DNA of 64,000 nucleotides from Clostridia bacterium (GCA_017395685.1 JAFQOD010000065.1:1-64000); one strand, 5' to 3'; shown: positions 40,738 through 49,260, numbered from the stretch's first letter. Numbers and translations are program-made. Notes: a model not told the origin generated them from the letters alone.

Positions 40738-42117
40738 TCAGCGTCCGCCAACGGTCATGGAGCTGACGCGGATCATGGGCTGACCCACATTGGTGGGAAC
40801 AGAGCCGCTCATGGAGCCGCACATGCCCTGGCCCATCTGCATATCCTTGCCCACCCGGTCGATTTTCAGCAGGATTTCGCTGCCCCGGCCGATGAGGGAT
40901 GCGCCGCGCACGGGATGGACGATCTTGCCGTCCTTTACCAGATAGCCTTCGCTGACGTTGAAATTGAATTTACCGGTAGAGGGCTCTACCGAGCCGCCGC
41001 CCATCTTCCTGGCATACAGGCCGTCACCCATGGTGCGGATGATTTCATCATTGTCATCATTGCCTGCGGCAATATAGGTATTGCGCATCCGGGAGGTGGG
41101 GGCGAACATGTATCCCTGCCGGCGGCCGCTGCCGGTAATGGGCATATTCATGCGGCGGGCGTTGAGCTTATCGATCATGTAGTTTTTGAGAATGCCGTTT
41201 TCGATCAGCACAAGCTTGGTGGTGGGGGTGCCTTCGTCATCGATATTCTCAGAGCCCCATTCATTGATCATGGTGCCGTCGTCAATGGCGGTGACGCAGT
41301 CGGCGGCGATTTTCTGGCCCAGTTTGCCGGAAAATTCGCTGTTGCCGGGAGCGACGGAAGTGGCCTCCAGGGAATGACCGCAGGCTTCGTGGAAAATAAC
41401 GCCGCCAAAACCGTTATCAATAACCACCGGCATCACGCCGGCAGGGCACATGGGGGCATGCAGCATGGTAACTGCCTGCTGTGCAGCCTCCCGGGCAACG
41501 GCCTGGGGATCAATCCGGGAATCGAAAATCTCAAAGCCCTGCATGGCGCCGGGGGAGCAGGTACCGGTCTGGTTTTCCGTGCCATTGGATGCAATGGCGC
41601 TGCAGCTAAAGCGGGTATATACCCGGGTATCGCTGGTGAACAGGCCTTCGCTGTTGGCGATCCATACCCGCTGCACGCTGTCGATATAATTAATGGAGGC
41701 CTGGGCGATTTCGCTGTTTTCCTTGAGGACGGCCTGGGCGGCCTTCATCTTTTCCACTTTGCGGGCGCTCTTTACCTGATCGGGCATTTCCTTGATAAAG
41801 TGGACGGAGGGGGTATCCTGCCAGGTGAGGGGCTTGGGGGAATAATGGCTCTGGGCCTTCACGGCGGAGGCAGCCCTCCTTGCGCAGGAAAGCAGCCCTT
41901 CCAGGCTGGTATCATTGGTATAAACATATACGCCCTGCAGGCCATTGAATACACGCACGCCTGCGCCGTGGAGGCGGCGGCTGTTTACGCTTTCCACACG
42001 GCCGGAGAGCATGGAAAGATTATTGTTCAAGCGGTCTTCCAGGAAAATTTCGGCGAAATCGCCGCCGGTTTTCAAGGCCTCGGCAATAACGGCCTGGGCC
42101 ACATCCTGTTTGAGCAT
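40738..42117 (-). CDS. tldD: TldD metalloprotease subunit
   Basis: The 459-residue protein has the zinc motif HEACGHSLE (HExxxH) in the middle and the C-terminal family block PVRGASLIGRGSEIL with MCGSMSGSVPTNVGQP. It forms the active subunit with TldE encoded next. The start is preceded by AAAGGAGGTTTCCC. No precursor peptide gene for a modified natural product is seen nearby, so a general peptide-turnover role is more likely. Confidence 0.9.
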   Translation of the reverse strand: MLKQDVAQAVIAEALKTGGDFAEIFLEDRLNNNLSMLSGRVESVNSRRLHGAGVRVFNGLQGVYVYTNDTSLEGLLSCARRAASAVKAQSHYSPKPLTWQDTPSVHFIKEMPDQVKSARKVEKMKAAQAVLKENSEIAQASINYIDSVQRVWIANSEGLFTSDTRVYTRFSCSAIASNGTENQTGTCSPGAMQGFEIFDSRIDPQAVAREAAQQAVTMLHAPMCPAGVMPVVIDNGFGGVIFHEACGHSLEATSVAPGNSEFSGKLGQKIAADCVTAIDDGTMINEWGSENIDDEGTPTTKLVLIENGILKNYMIDKLNARRMNMPITGSGRRQGYMFAPTSRMRNTYIAAGNDDNDEIIRTMGDGLYARKMGGGSVEPSTGKFNFNVSEGYLVKDGKIVHPVRGASLIGRGSEILLKIDRVGKDMQMGQGMCGSMSGSVPTNVGQPMIRVSSMTVGGR

Positions 42118-42156
42118 GGGAAACCTCCTTTATGAATTGGTGTTTCAATCCTTATC

Positions 42157-42185
42157 ATTATACCACCGATTTCATTTCATGTACA
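42157..42185 (-). promoter_or_regulatory. promoter of tldD-tldE
   Basis: Minus strand TGTACA, 17-bp spacer, TATAAT, with TGG extending the -10. Confidence 0.65.
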
Positions 42186-42278
42186 GCAAAATAGCATAAA
42201 TAGCGCTGCGCCTGGCCAATCTAACGGAGAAGAAAGAATGCGGATTCATCCGCAGAATCACAAGGGAGGGATGGGATC

Positions 42279-42938
42279 ATGTCCATCGGACTGATCTTGC
42301 TGACCATCGTATCGGCGCTGGTGCTGTTCGGGGTGGCGCAGCGGGTATTGGATAAAATGCAATTGAGCGATCGAGCGGCGCTGCTGATTGCCGGTGCCAT
42401 CTTCTTTGGCGGGCTGGCGCCGGATATCCGGCTGGGGCCTGTCTCATTCAATATCGGCGGTTTTCTTGTGCCGGTGGGGGTTTGCATCTGGCTGCTGATC
42501 AAAACGGATACGAAAAAGGAATTCTGGCGGGCCATCCTGGGCAGCGTGATAACCGGCGGTGCTGTATTTCTGCTGGGCCGGCTTATGCCGGATGAACCGG
42601 AATCCATCTTCATTGATCCCAATTATGTGTATGGCCTGGTTGGCGGTATTGTGGCTTACCTGTTGGGCCGGTCCAGACGGGCGGCCTTTATCTGCGGGGT
42701 GCTGGGTGTGGTGCTGGCGGATACGGCGGTTGCGCTGATCAACTGGCAGGGCGGCATTCAGCAGACATTGTATCTGGGTGTGGCCGGAGCCATGGATGTG
42801 GTGGTGCTTTCCGGGTTGATTGGCGTATTGCTGGCGGAATTCATCGGTGAAATTATGGAAAGGATGGCCCGTCCCCATCGCAGGGAAAACAGCGATCCTG
42901 TGGATACGCCGGTCAGAAGGGAGGGGGATAAGCCGTGA
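42279..42938 (+). CDS. DUF1614-like integral membrane protein
   Basis: The 219-residue protein has about six hydrophobic segments, a short glycine-rich loop in the second half (VGGIVAYLLGRSRRAAFICG) and a charged C-terminal tail. This fits the DUF1614 membrane family, which in Clostridia often sits beside spoIIP. Function is unknown; the coupling (GTGA overlap with the next gene) suggests a role in sporulation or engulfment membranes. Confidence 0.65.
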   Translation: MSIGLILLTIVSALVLFGVAQRVLDKMQLSDRAALLIAGAIFFGGLAPDIRLGPVSFNIGGFLVPVGVCIWLLIKTDTKKEFWRAILGSVITGGAVFLLGRLMPDEPESIFIDPNYVYGLVGGIVAYLLGRSRRAAFICGVLGVVLADTAVALINWQGGIQQTLYLGVAGAMDVVVLSGLIGVLLAEFIGEIMERMARPHRRENSDPVDTPVRREGDKP

Positions 42939-44053
42939 AAATCAAAATCTTGCCTTTTCTGCTGAGTATTCTCCTGTTGATTCCCGGCCTTTCCATTGCG
43001 GATGAGGAAAAGGATGGGGAGGTATATGAAATTCTGGATGAAAACAGCGCTGTTCTGACCCAGTATGCGGGCCTTCCGGAGGCAGGTGATGAGTATATCG
43101 CCGGGGATAACCGGCATTTTCGCATTACGGAAGTGGATCCGGAAAAAAAGCAGGCAAAAGCCCGGGCCCTGGGCCAGTATACCCTGCCGGATGTGAGCTG
43201 GCTTTCCGAGGATGCCCAGCCCGTTACTGCTCAACGCCGGGCGGTGGCCCTGTATTGCACCCACAGTGATGAAAGCTATAAGCCCACAGACGGTGTGAGC
43301 AGCGATGAGCAGCGGGGCGGCATTTATGATGTGGCGGAGCAATTCAAAAAGGCGCTGGAAAAGCAGGGCATCACCGTTTATTACAGCGATGAAACCCATC
43401 ATCCCCATGACGCCGGGGCCTATCGCAGAAGCCGGGCCACGGCAGCATCCCTGGTGGAGGAGGGGGTGGATGCGGTGATGGATATCCATCGGGACGGCAT
43501 ACCTGATCCTGAATCATACGAAAGCGAAGTAAAGGGCGAGGATACCACCATGGTGCGTCTGCTGGTGGGCCGGTCCAATCAGAATGCAGAAGTGAATAAG
43601 CAATTTGCCGCCCAGATTAAAGCGGTGGCAGATAAGCTGTATCCGGGCCTGATCAAGGATATCTATATGGGCAAGGGCAGCTATAATCAGGATCTGATGG
43701 GGCAGGCTATTCTGCTGGAATTTGGCACCTTCACCAATGATAAGGAGGATGTGCTTACCTCCACCGGCTATATGGCGGATGTGATGAACCGCACACTCTA
43801 TGGCGGTGTATCCGGCGCGGCAGGGGGAAAAAAAGCATCCGATGGGGCAGGCAGTACAAAATCAGCCGCAGAAAACAGAGGGGGATTTTCCGGCGCAGCC
43901 TGGCTGATTCTGCTTTTTGTTGTCGGTGCCATCGTATTTGCCTTTATTGCTTCCGGCAGAGGCGGGGAAACCATGAATAAATTCAAGCGCACCTTTCAGG
44001 AGATGGGAGGCGGGCTGTTCGGCGGCAGGAAAAAAGGCGGCTCCGATTCGTGA
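42935..44053 (+). CDS. spoIIP: stage II sporulation protein P-like cell-wall hydrolase
   Basis: The 372-residue protein has an N-terminal signal (ILPFLLSILLLIPGLSIA) and a SpoIIP catalytic domain: YCTHSDESYKPTDG with His110 and Glu113, DAGAYRRSRATAASLVEEGVD, DIHRDGIP and LEFGTFTND near the end. SpoIIP is an amidase/endopeptidase that remodels peptidoglycan in engulfment. Unusually it ends with a low-complexity linker, a transmembrane helix (about 326-345) and a basic cytoplasmic tail, so the domain would be tethered at its C terminus. Start is GTG after AGGGAGGGGG, overlapping the upstream gene. Confidence 0.8.
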   Translation: MKIKILPFLLSILLLIPGLSIADEEKDGEVYEILDENSAVLTQYAGLPEAGDEYIAGDNRHFRITEVDPEKKQAKARALGQYTLPDVSWLSEDAQPVTAQRRAVALYCTHSDESYKPTDGVSSDEQRGGIYDVAEQFKKALEKQGITVYYSDETHHPHDAGAYRRSRATAASLVEEGVDAVMDIHRDGIPDPESYESEVKGEDTTMVRLLVGRSNQNAEVNKQFAAQIKAVADKLYPGLIKDIYMGKGSYNQDLMGQAILLEFGTFTNDKEDVLTSTGYMADVMNRTLYGGVSGAAGGKKASDGAGSTKSAAENRGGFSGAAWLILLFVVGAIVFAFIASGRGGETMNKFKRTFQEMGGGLFGGRKKGGSDS

Positions 44054-44089
44054 TGCATCCTCCTATGATGTGGTTTCGACTCTTTATGA

Positions 44090-44118
44090 TTGACACCACC
44101 CTTTCGTCATGCTATAAT
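44090..44118 (+). promoter_or_regulatory. consensus promoter for the permease leader RNA
   Basis: TTGACA, 17-bp spacer, TATAAT. Transcription should start near 44125, giving a 220-nt leader before the GTG at 44348. Confidence 0.9.
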
Positions 44119-44124
44119 GCAAAA

Positions 44125-44254
44125 GATCGAAATAAGTGGTGGAGTCTGTCATCAAGCGTCTCATGGCCTTGATTTATCTCGATTGTAAAGTGAAAAGGGA
44201 GATATGTGCCCTTTTCCTGACATGAATGATGACAGAGCTGTATCCGCAGCTCTG
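44125..44254 (+). promoter_or_regulatory. candidate riboswitch (unknown class) with transcription terminator
   Basis: The leader has a perfect 10-bp closing helix, TCTGTCATCA (44145-44154) with TGATGACAGA (44227-44236), enclosing the hairpin ATCAAG/CTTGAT (44151-44173), AAAAGGG/CCCTTTT (44194-44215) and a TCATG/CATGA contact. The 3' strand of the closing helix overlaps the 5' arm of the terminator CAGAGCTG-CAGCTCTG-T6 (44233-44260), so the two cannot coexist. That is the architecture of an ON-type riboswitch. I could not match it to a known class. It could instead be a small RNA ending at 44260. Confidence 0.6.
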
Positions 44255-44260
44255 TTTTTT
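44233..44260 (+). terminator. intrinsic terminator of the leader (expression platform 1)
   Basis: CAGAGCTG-TATCCG-CAGCTCTG followed by six T, 90 bases before the permease start. Confidence 0.85.
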
Positions 44261-44302
44261 CTTTCGTTCGGAGGATAGCCTGTTTTCCGGGCACATCAGC
44301 GC

Positions 44303-44347
44303 ATGATGACAGAAAATCCGCCCCTGCCAACTGAAGGGGGATTTTTT
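44303..44347 (+). promoter_or_regulatory. second platform: repeated stem strand and RBS-sequestering hairpin
   Basis: ATGATGACAGA recurs exactly at 44303-44313, a second possible partner for the aptamer strand TCTGTCATCA. It is followed at once by AAAATCCGCCCCT, which pairs with AGGGGGATTTT (GC bulge) around a 9-base loop; the right arm contains the ribosome binding site GGGGGA and runs into T6 directly before the GTG start. It could act as a second terminator or block translation. Confidence 0.55.
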
Positions 44348-45613
44348 GTGGTTTATGCGCTGATTCTTTTTGTTGTCACCTACATTCTCATGCTGATTTT
44401 CCAGAAATTCCGGCCCTGGATTGCCCTGGGATCAGCGGCGATTTTTCTCATCAGCGGTATGCTGCCCCTGGGAAAGGCCGTGGAAGCGGTGGATTTCAAT
44501 GTGCTGATGATGATTGCCGGTACCATGGGCACTGTGGCGCTGATGATCGAATCCAAAATGCCGGCGCTGATGGCGGATATCATCATTGAGAAGGTGCCCA
44601 ATGTGAAATGGGCCATCTTTACCCTTTCCCTGTTTGCCGGTGTGGTTTCCGCATTCATTGATAATGTGGCCACCGTGCTGATGATTGCGCCCATTGCCCT
44701 GGCCATTGCCAAGCGGTTGAAAATCAGCCCGGTGGGGATGATCATTGCCATTGCCGTTTCCTCCAATCTGCAGGGGGCGGCCACCTTGGTTGGCGATACC
44801 ACATCCATTCTGCTGGGCGGCTATGCCAATATGTCCTTCCTGGATTTCTTTGTATATAAAGGAAAGCCCGGCATTTTCTTTGCCGTGGAACTGGGGGCGC
44901 TGCTTTCCGCCAGCCTGCTGCTGATTCTCTTCCGCAAGGAATCCCAGCCCGTAGAAAAGGCCCAGCGCACCCAGGTGACTGATTACGTGCCTACCTATTT
45001 GATGCTGGGTACGGTGCTGCTGCTGATTGTGGCATCCCTGCTGCCCGGAATGCCCAAGATGATCAACGGCATCATCTGCATTTCCATTATGATCATCGGC
45101 CTGATTTATAACGGCCTGAAAAACCGCAGCATGAAGGCCTTCCTGGCCCCGCTGAAGGAAATTGATCTGGATACCCTGCTGCTGCTTTTTGGCCTGTTTA
45201 TGGTGGTGGGCGGCATTACCGAAATGGGCGTTGTGGATGCGGTGGCCGATCTGTTTACCAAAGTGGGCGGCGGAAGCGTATTCCTGATTTATACTCTGAT
45301 TGTGTGGATGAGCGTCATCCTGTCTGCGTTCATTGATAATATTCCTTACGTAGCCACCATGCTGCCCGTTACCCAAGGGATTGCCGCAGCCATGGGGATT
45401 GATCCCACGCTTTTGTATTTCGGGCTGCTTTCCGGCGCTACCCTGGGCGGCAATCTGACCCCCATTGGCGCATCTGCCAATATTACCGGTATCGGTATTC
45501 TGCGCAAAGAAGGCTATGAAGTGAAAAACAGCGATTTTATGCGCATCGGTATCCCCTTCACCCTGGCCGCTGTCATTCCGGCGTATATCTATTTCCTTGT
45601 TTTCTACGGATGA
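44348..45613 (+). CDS. ArsB/NhaD-superfamily ion permease
   Basis: The 421-residue protein has about 11 transmembrane helices and the internal duplication of the ion-transporter superfamily: AFIDNVATVLMIAPIALAIA in the first half and AFIDNIPYVATMLPVTQGIA in the second. The DN(V/I)xT signature is typical of the ArsB/NhaD and P-protein (2.A.45) branch, which moves arsenite, Na+/H+ or other ions. The exact substrate is unknown; the leader RNA ligand would give the answer. The start is GTG at 44348, seven bases after GGGGG, because the upstream ATG at 44303 lies in the leader repeat. Confidence 0.8.
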   Translation: MVYALILFVVTYILMLIFQKFRPWIALGSAAIFLISGMLPLGKAVEAVDFNVLMMIAGTMGTVALMIESKMPALMADIIIEKVPNVKWAIFTLSLFAGVVSAFIDNVATVLMIAPIALAIAKRLKISPVGMIIAIAVSSNLQGAATLVGDTTSILLGGYANMSFLDFFVYKGKPGIFFAVELGALLSASLLLILFRKESQPVEKAQRTQVTDYVPTYLMLGTVLLLIVASLLPGMPKMINGIICISIMIIGLIYNGLKNRSMKAFLAPLKEIDLDTLLLLFGLFMVVGGITEMGVVDAVADLFTKVGGGSVFLIYTLIVWMSVILSAFIDNIPYVATMLPVTQGIAAAMGIDPTLLYFGLLSGATLGGNLTPIGASANITGIGILRKEGYEVKNSDFMRIGIPFTLAAVIPAYIYFLVFYG

Positions 45614-45644
45614 TCTGTCAGAAAGCAGCGATATCCAATCAATG

Positions 45645-45680
45645 AACACATCCGCATGATGAAAGCGGATGTGTTTTTTA
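45645..45680 (+). terminator. terminator of the permease gene
   Basis: AACACATCCGC pairs with GCGGATGTGTT, followed by TTTTTA. Confidence 0.85.
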
Positions 45681-45755
45681 TCTGCCTGCTTGCCGCACCG
45701 GATGGGGGAGGAGCACATAGGATATAGAGGAGGCCATCATAAAGGAGGAAGCAGC

Positions 45756-46001
45756 ATGAATTATTGCAATCCTGGCTCCTGCTCCAATCAGAATCGCTCC
45801 GGCAGGCGCAATGGCTTTTGCCTCACCGACGCCATTGCTTTTCTGGCCATTTTGCTGGCCCTGGCGATCGGAGTGATTCTGGGCACCGTATTTGCCGCCA
45901 CCTTCCAGCCTGCCCTGGCTGCGGTGATCGCCTTTGCGGCAGCGGTGGCAGCGGTTCTGATCGCCCTGCTGATCTATCGCAGCTGCAGAAGCGGCTGCTG
46001 A
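45756..46001 (+). CDS. small two-helix membrane protein
   Basis: The 81-residue protein has an N-terminal Cys-containing segment (NYCNPGSCSNQNRSGRR), two hydrophobic helices separated by a short TFQPALA turn, and a C-terminal YRSCRSGC. It is not recognised. Paired cysteines at both ends could bind metal or form disulfides. AAAGGAGG upstream gives a strong start at 45756. A hairpin follows at 46008-46029. Confidence 0.6.
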   Translation: MNYCNPGSCSNQNRSGRRNGFCLTDAIAFLAILLALAIGVILGTVFAATFQPALAAVIAFAAAVAAVLIALLIYRSCRSGC

Positions 46002-46007
46002 ACAGCG

Positions 46008-46029
46008 CCCGGTGTGATGCCACACCGGG
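46008..46029 (+). terminator. hairpin after the small membrane protein gene
   Basis: CCCGGTGTG pairs with CACACCGGG; no T-run follows, so it may be a weak terminator or a stability element. Confidence 0.4.
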
Positions 46030-46081
46030 TACATAGATAGGATGCAATGAGGATGATATAGGGATTTACAATGAATGCATC

Positions 46082-46114
46082 AAAAAAGACGGGCCTTTTA
46101 AATCAGGGCCCGTC
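46082..46114 (-). terminator. terminator of the TrpXYZ-like operon
   Basis: GACGGGCC pairs with GGCCCGTC; on the minus strand TTTTTTG follows. Confidence 0.85.
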
Positions 46115-46128
46115 CATATTTTTACCTG

Positions 46129-46923
46129 TTATGAGAGCAGCAGCCGGTCGCTCTCCAGCTTGCTGCCGCTGGATTTTTCAAACAGCGCAATCAGATCAGC
46201 GCGGTGCAGGGATTTCTTTTCATCGCCCCGGATATCCACGGCGATCTTTCCTTCGTTCATCATGATCAGCCGGTTGCCCATGCGGATGGCGTCATTCATA
46301 TTATGGGTTACCATCAGGGTGGTCAGCTGATGTTCCTTGACCAGCATTTCCGTCAGTTGCAGCACTTTGGCTGCGGTCTTGGGATCCAGGGCTGCGGTAT
46401 GCTCATCCAGGAGCAGCAGCTTTGGGGATTCCAGGGTGGCCATCAGCAGCGTCAGCGCCTGGCGCTGGCCGCCGGAAAGCAGGCCTACCTTGCTGGTCAT
46501 ACGGTTTTCCAGGCCCAGATCCAGAAGGGCCAGCAGTTCCCTGTATTTTGCCCGTTCGGCATTGGTAACGCCCCAGCGCAGGGTATGGTGCTTGCCCCGG
46601 CGGAAGGAGAGGGCCAGGTTCTCTTCGATATTCATATCAGCTGCGGTGCCCATCATGGGATCCTGGAATACACGGCCCAGGAATTTGGCCCGCTTATGCT
46701 CGGGCAGGCGGGTTACATCATGGCCGTCCAGCAGAATATGGCCCCCATCCACGGGATAGACGCCTGCCACACAGTTGAGCAGGGTAGATTTACCGGCGCC
46801 GTTGCCGCCGATAACGGTAACAAAATCACCGGGCTCCATGGAAAAATCCACAGAGGAGAGGGCGATTTTCTCATTGACGGTGCCCGCATTGAACACCTTG
46901 GTCAATCCTTTGATTTCAAGCAT
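46129..46923 (-). CDS. ABC transporter ATPase, TrpZ-like
   Basis: The 264-residue ATPase has Walker A GGNGAGKST, signature LSGGQRQAL and Walker B LLLLDEHTA. It belongs to the TrpZ-type ATPases that work with PF04392 binding proteins in amino-acid uptake. It is the last gene of the T-box-controlled operon, one base after the permease gene stop. Confidence 0.85.
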   Translation of the reverse strand: MLEIKGLTKVFNAGTVNEKIALSSVDFSMEPGDFVTVIGGNGAGKSTLLNCVAGVYPVDGGHILLDGHDVTRLPEHKRAKFLGRVFQDPMMGTAADMNIEENLALSFRRGKHHTLRWGVTNAERAKYRELLALLDLGLENRMTSKVGLLSGGQRQALTLLMATLESPKLLLLDEHTAALDPKTAAKVLQLTEMLVKEHQLTTLMVTHNMNDAIRMGNRLIMMNEGKIAVDIRGDEKKSLHRADLIALFEKSSGSKLESDRLLLS

Positions 46924-46924
46924 A

Positions 46925-47821
46925 TCAGGCGCCCTCCTTTGCCATGGATTTTTTGATCTTCCGTATCATTTCCTTACCCTGGGGCAGCCACAGGCAGATG
47001 GCCACGGTAATGGCGGTAAAGAGCTTCAGATCGTTGGAATTCATGCCCATCTTCAGCACCAGGGCGATGATGATACGATAGGCCACAGCGCCAAGGATCA
47101 GGGCCAGCAACCGCCGGTAGAAGCTGCGCCCGCCAAAGAGCACTTCGCCGATAATCAGGGATGCCAGGCCAATGACAATGGAGCCGGTGCCCATCTGCAC
47201 ATCGGCAAAATTCTGGCTCTGGGCAATGAAGGCGCCGGAAAGGGCCACCAGGCCATTGCTGATCACCAGGCCCAGAATCTTCATGGTATCGGTGTTGATG
47301 CCCTGGGCGCGCACCATTTTCTGATTGTTGCCGGTGGCGCGGATGGCACTGCCAAGCTCAGTGCCGAAGAACCAATAGAGCAGCGAGATAATCAGCAGCG
47401 ATGCCACAACACCTACGACAATAATGGAAAGATTTTTATCCATTCCCAGGGTAGTCAGGGGCTTGAACACAGTGGGCTTGCGCAGGATGGAAAGATTGGG
47501 GGAACCCATGATGCGCAGATTGATGGAATAGAGAGCGATCATGGTCAGGATGCCGGAAAGCAGCGCCGGAATCTTTAATTTGGTATGTAAAAGACCGGTG
47601 CACAGCCCGGCCAGACAGCCGCCCAGCAATGCGATGAAGGAAGCCAGGAAAGGATCTACCTTATTGGCAATCAGCACGCAGGCAATAGCGCCGCCCAGGG
47701 GAAGAGAGCCTTCAACCGTCAGATCAGCAATATCCAGAATGCGATAAGTGATATAAACGCCAATCGTCATGATGGCCCACAGAAGCCCCAGCGAAAGCGC
47801 GCCCAGCAATACTTGTGTCAT
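46925..47821 (-). CDS. ABC transporter permease, TrpY-like
   Basis: The 298-residue membrane protein has about eight transmembrane helices and the branched-chain-type permease motifs TYRILDIADLTVEGSLPLGG and IIGEVLFGG. It belongs to the permease family found with TrpX-type binding proteins. The start is ATG 47821, seven bases after GGAG; an in-frame TTG six bases upstream is less well placed. Confidence 0.85.
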   Translation of the reverse strand: MTQVLLGALSLGLLWAIMTIGVYITYRILDIADLTVEGSLPLGGAIACVLIANKVDPFLASFIALLGGCLAGLCTGLLHTKLKIPALLSGILTMIALYSINLRIMGSPNLSILRKPTVFKPLTTLGMDKNLSIIVVGVVASLLIISLLYWFFGTELGSAIRATGNNQKMVRAQGINTDTMKILGLVISNGLVALSGAFIAQSQNFADVQMGTGSIVIGLASLIIGEVLFGGRSFYRRLLALILGAVAYRIIIALVLKMGMNSNDLKLFTAITVAICLWLPQGKEMIRKIKKSMAKEGA

Positions 47822-47882
47822 GATCAATCTCCGTCCCTTATGGATTACTTTTGTTATGATTTCCGAAAAATGCGGGAATGCC

Positions 47883-47912
47883 CCGGGAAGGAAATAGTCA
47901 TTCCCTTCCCGG
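47883..47912 (-). other. intercistronic hairpin between binding protein and permease genes
   Basis: CCGGGAAGG pairs with CCTTCCCGG; no T-run follows on the minus strand. Hairpins at this place usually stabilise the binding-protein mRNA or cause partial read-through, giving more binding protein than permease. Confidence 0.6.
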
Positions 47913-47943
47913 AGCGAAGAAGCTTTGGATCGTTTATCCGGGA

Positions 47944-48912
47944 TTATTCAGCGGCCATTTCCTGGGCATATTCCATATACTTTTCAGGAATTTCGAAGCC
48001 GATTTCATCCGCCATGGTCTTGTTGAAGGTATAGGAATAGCCGTCATTGGCGAACTGGATGGGCATGGTGGATACATCAGCGCCGTTGAGGATTTCGATG
48101 GCCATCAGACCGGTCTGGTAGCCCAGATCATAATACTGCAGGCCCAGGGTGCACAGGCCGCCGGCCATTACCATGCCGGATTCACCGGGGATCACGGGGG
48201 TCTTGCTTTCGGCTACAACGCCGTAAACAATGGGCATGGAGGAAGCAAATACGTTGTCAGTGGGGATATAGATGGCATCGCACTGGCCGACGATCTGCTG
48301 GGTGGCCTGCTGCACATCGTTGGTGTTGGTAACGGTGACTTCGGTGTAGGTAAGGCCCAGCTTTTCAATGGCGGCCTTGGCCATCTTGGCCTGAAGCACA
48401 GAGTTGGGCTCGGAAGAGGTATAGAGTACGCCGATGGTCTTGGCTTCGGGGAACAGTTCATTGATCAGATTGATCTGGCCTTCTACGGGGTTCATGTCAG
48501 AAGTACCGGAAATGTTGTAGCCGGGCTTTTCGTTGCTTTCAACCAGGGCGGCGGTGCCGTAGTCGGTGATGGCAGTGCCCAGGATCGGGATGGTTTCGGT
48601 CTTGGAAGCCATGGTGGTGGCAGCGTTGGTGGCGATAGCCAGCACCAGATCTGCCTGATCGCCTACGAACTGATCAGCGATGGTGGCCAGATTGGCGGCA
48701 TCGCCCTGGCCGTTCTGATAATTGATCTTGATGTTGACGCCGTCTTCGTAGCCGTTATCCTTCAGGGCCTGGATGAAGCCTTCACGGGCTTGGTCCAGGG
48801 CCACATGTTCCATCTGCTGAATGATGCCGATGTAGGGGATATCTTCAGCAAAAGCAGCGCAGCAGGAAAGGCAGAGCATAAGAGCGAGAATAGAAGCGAT
48901 CAATTTTTTCAT
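47944..48912 (-). CDS. ABC amino-acid binding protein, TrpX-like (PF04392)
   Basis: The 322-residue protein has an N-terminal signal (MKKLIASILALMLCLSCCAAFA) and a two-lobed periplasmic-type domain: PYIGIIQQMEHVALDQAREG, DLVLAIATNAATTMA, IPILGTAITDYG and NPVEGQINLINELFPEAKTIG are typical of the ABC_sub_bind/TrpX family. The two Cys in the signal do not form a good lipobox; signal-peptidase I cleavage after AFA is more likely. Known TrpXYZ systems import tryptophan, but the leader here specifies phenylalanine, so Phe or another aromatic amino acid is the probable ligand. Confidence 0.8.
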   Translation of the reverse strand: MKKLIASILALMLCLSCCAAFAEDIPYIGIIQQMEHVALDQAREGFIQALKDNGYEDGVNIKINYQNGQGDAANLATIADQFVGDQADLVLAIATNAATTMASKTETIPILGTAITDYGTAALVESNEKPGYNISGTSDMNPVEGQINLINELFPEAKTIGVLYTSSEPNSVLQAKMAKAAIEKLGLTYTEVTVTNTNDVQQATQQIVGQCDAIYIPTDNVFASSMPIVYGVVAESKTPVIPGESGMVMAGGLCTLGLQYYDLGYQTGLMAIEILNGADVSTMPIQFANDGYSYTFNKTMADEIGFEIPEKYMEYAQEMAAE

Positions 48913-48982
48913 AACAGGAACCTCCAAATGAAATATTTCATAACGGCAGCGCCGTATATGACAGAATGGGGAAGAGAGAAAA

Positions 48983-49254
48983 TAAAAAATCCGCCCTCTG
49001 CAAATACAGAGGACGAATGAAAAAACATCCGTGGTACCACCTCAATTTACTTCCGAAGAAGCCTCAGCGGGAAACAAACATTTCCCCTCCCCAGTAACGG
49101 TGGGAATCCGGCGGGCCCTACCAGACAAACTGACCTTCAGGCTGCGGCTCTCGGGATGAATTCCTGTGATGCGCCTTACCCTGATCCCACCGCCCAGGGC
49201 TCTCTTGGAAGGTACACGGGCCACAGTACGTTTCCCGGTCATCGCCTTTGAATG
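48983..49254 (-). promoter_or_regulatory. T-box riboswitch leader, specifier UUC (Phe)
   Basis: The minus-strand leader contains the T-box core GAGGTGGTACCACGG (49029-49043) with the UGGU bulge that pairs with tRNA ACCA, and a terminator ATTCGTCCTCTG/CAGAGGGCGGAT followed by TTTTTTA (48983-49018). Stem I has CTGTG/CACAG flanked by GUA on the 5' side and GAA-UUC-A on the 3' side, the loop-E arrangement in which the codon after GAA is the specifier. The specifier at 49158-49160 reads UUC. Uncharged tRNA-Phe would turn on the transporter genes. Confidence 0.9.
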
Positions 49255-49260
49255 GTTCAG

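Noticed and set aside
40738-42117. A ribosomal peptide natural-product cluster around TldD/TldE
   Set aside because: No small precursor gene, modification enzyme or exporter is next to the pair.
42185-42279. SigE-type promoter upstream of the DUF1614-spoIIP pair (CATAAATA)
   Set aside because: The -10 has mismatches and no matching -35 is found at 16 bases; sporulation control is plausible but not supported by sequence.
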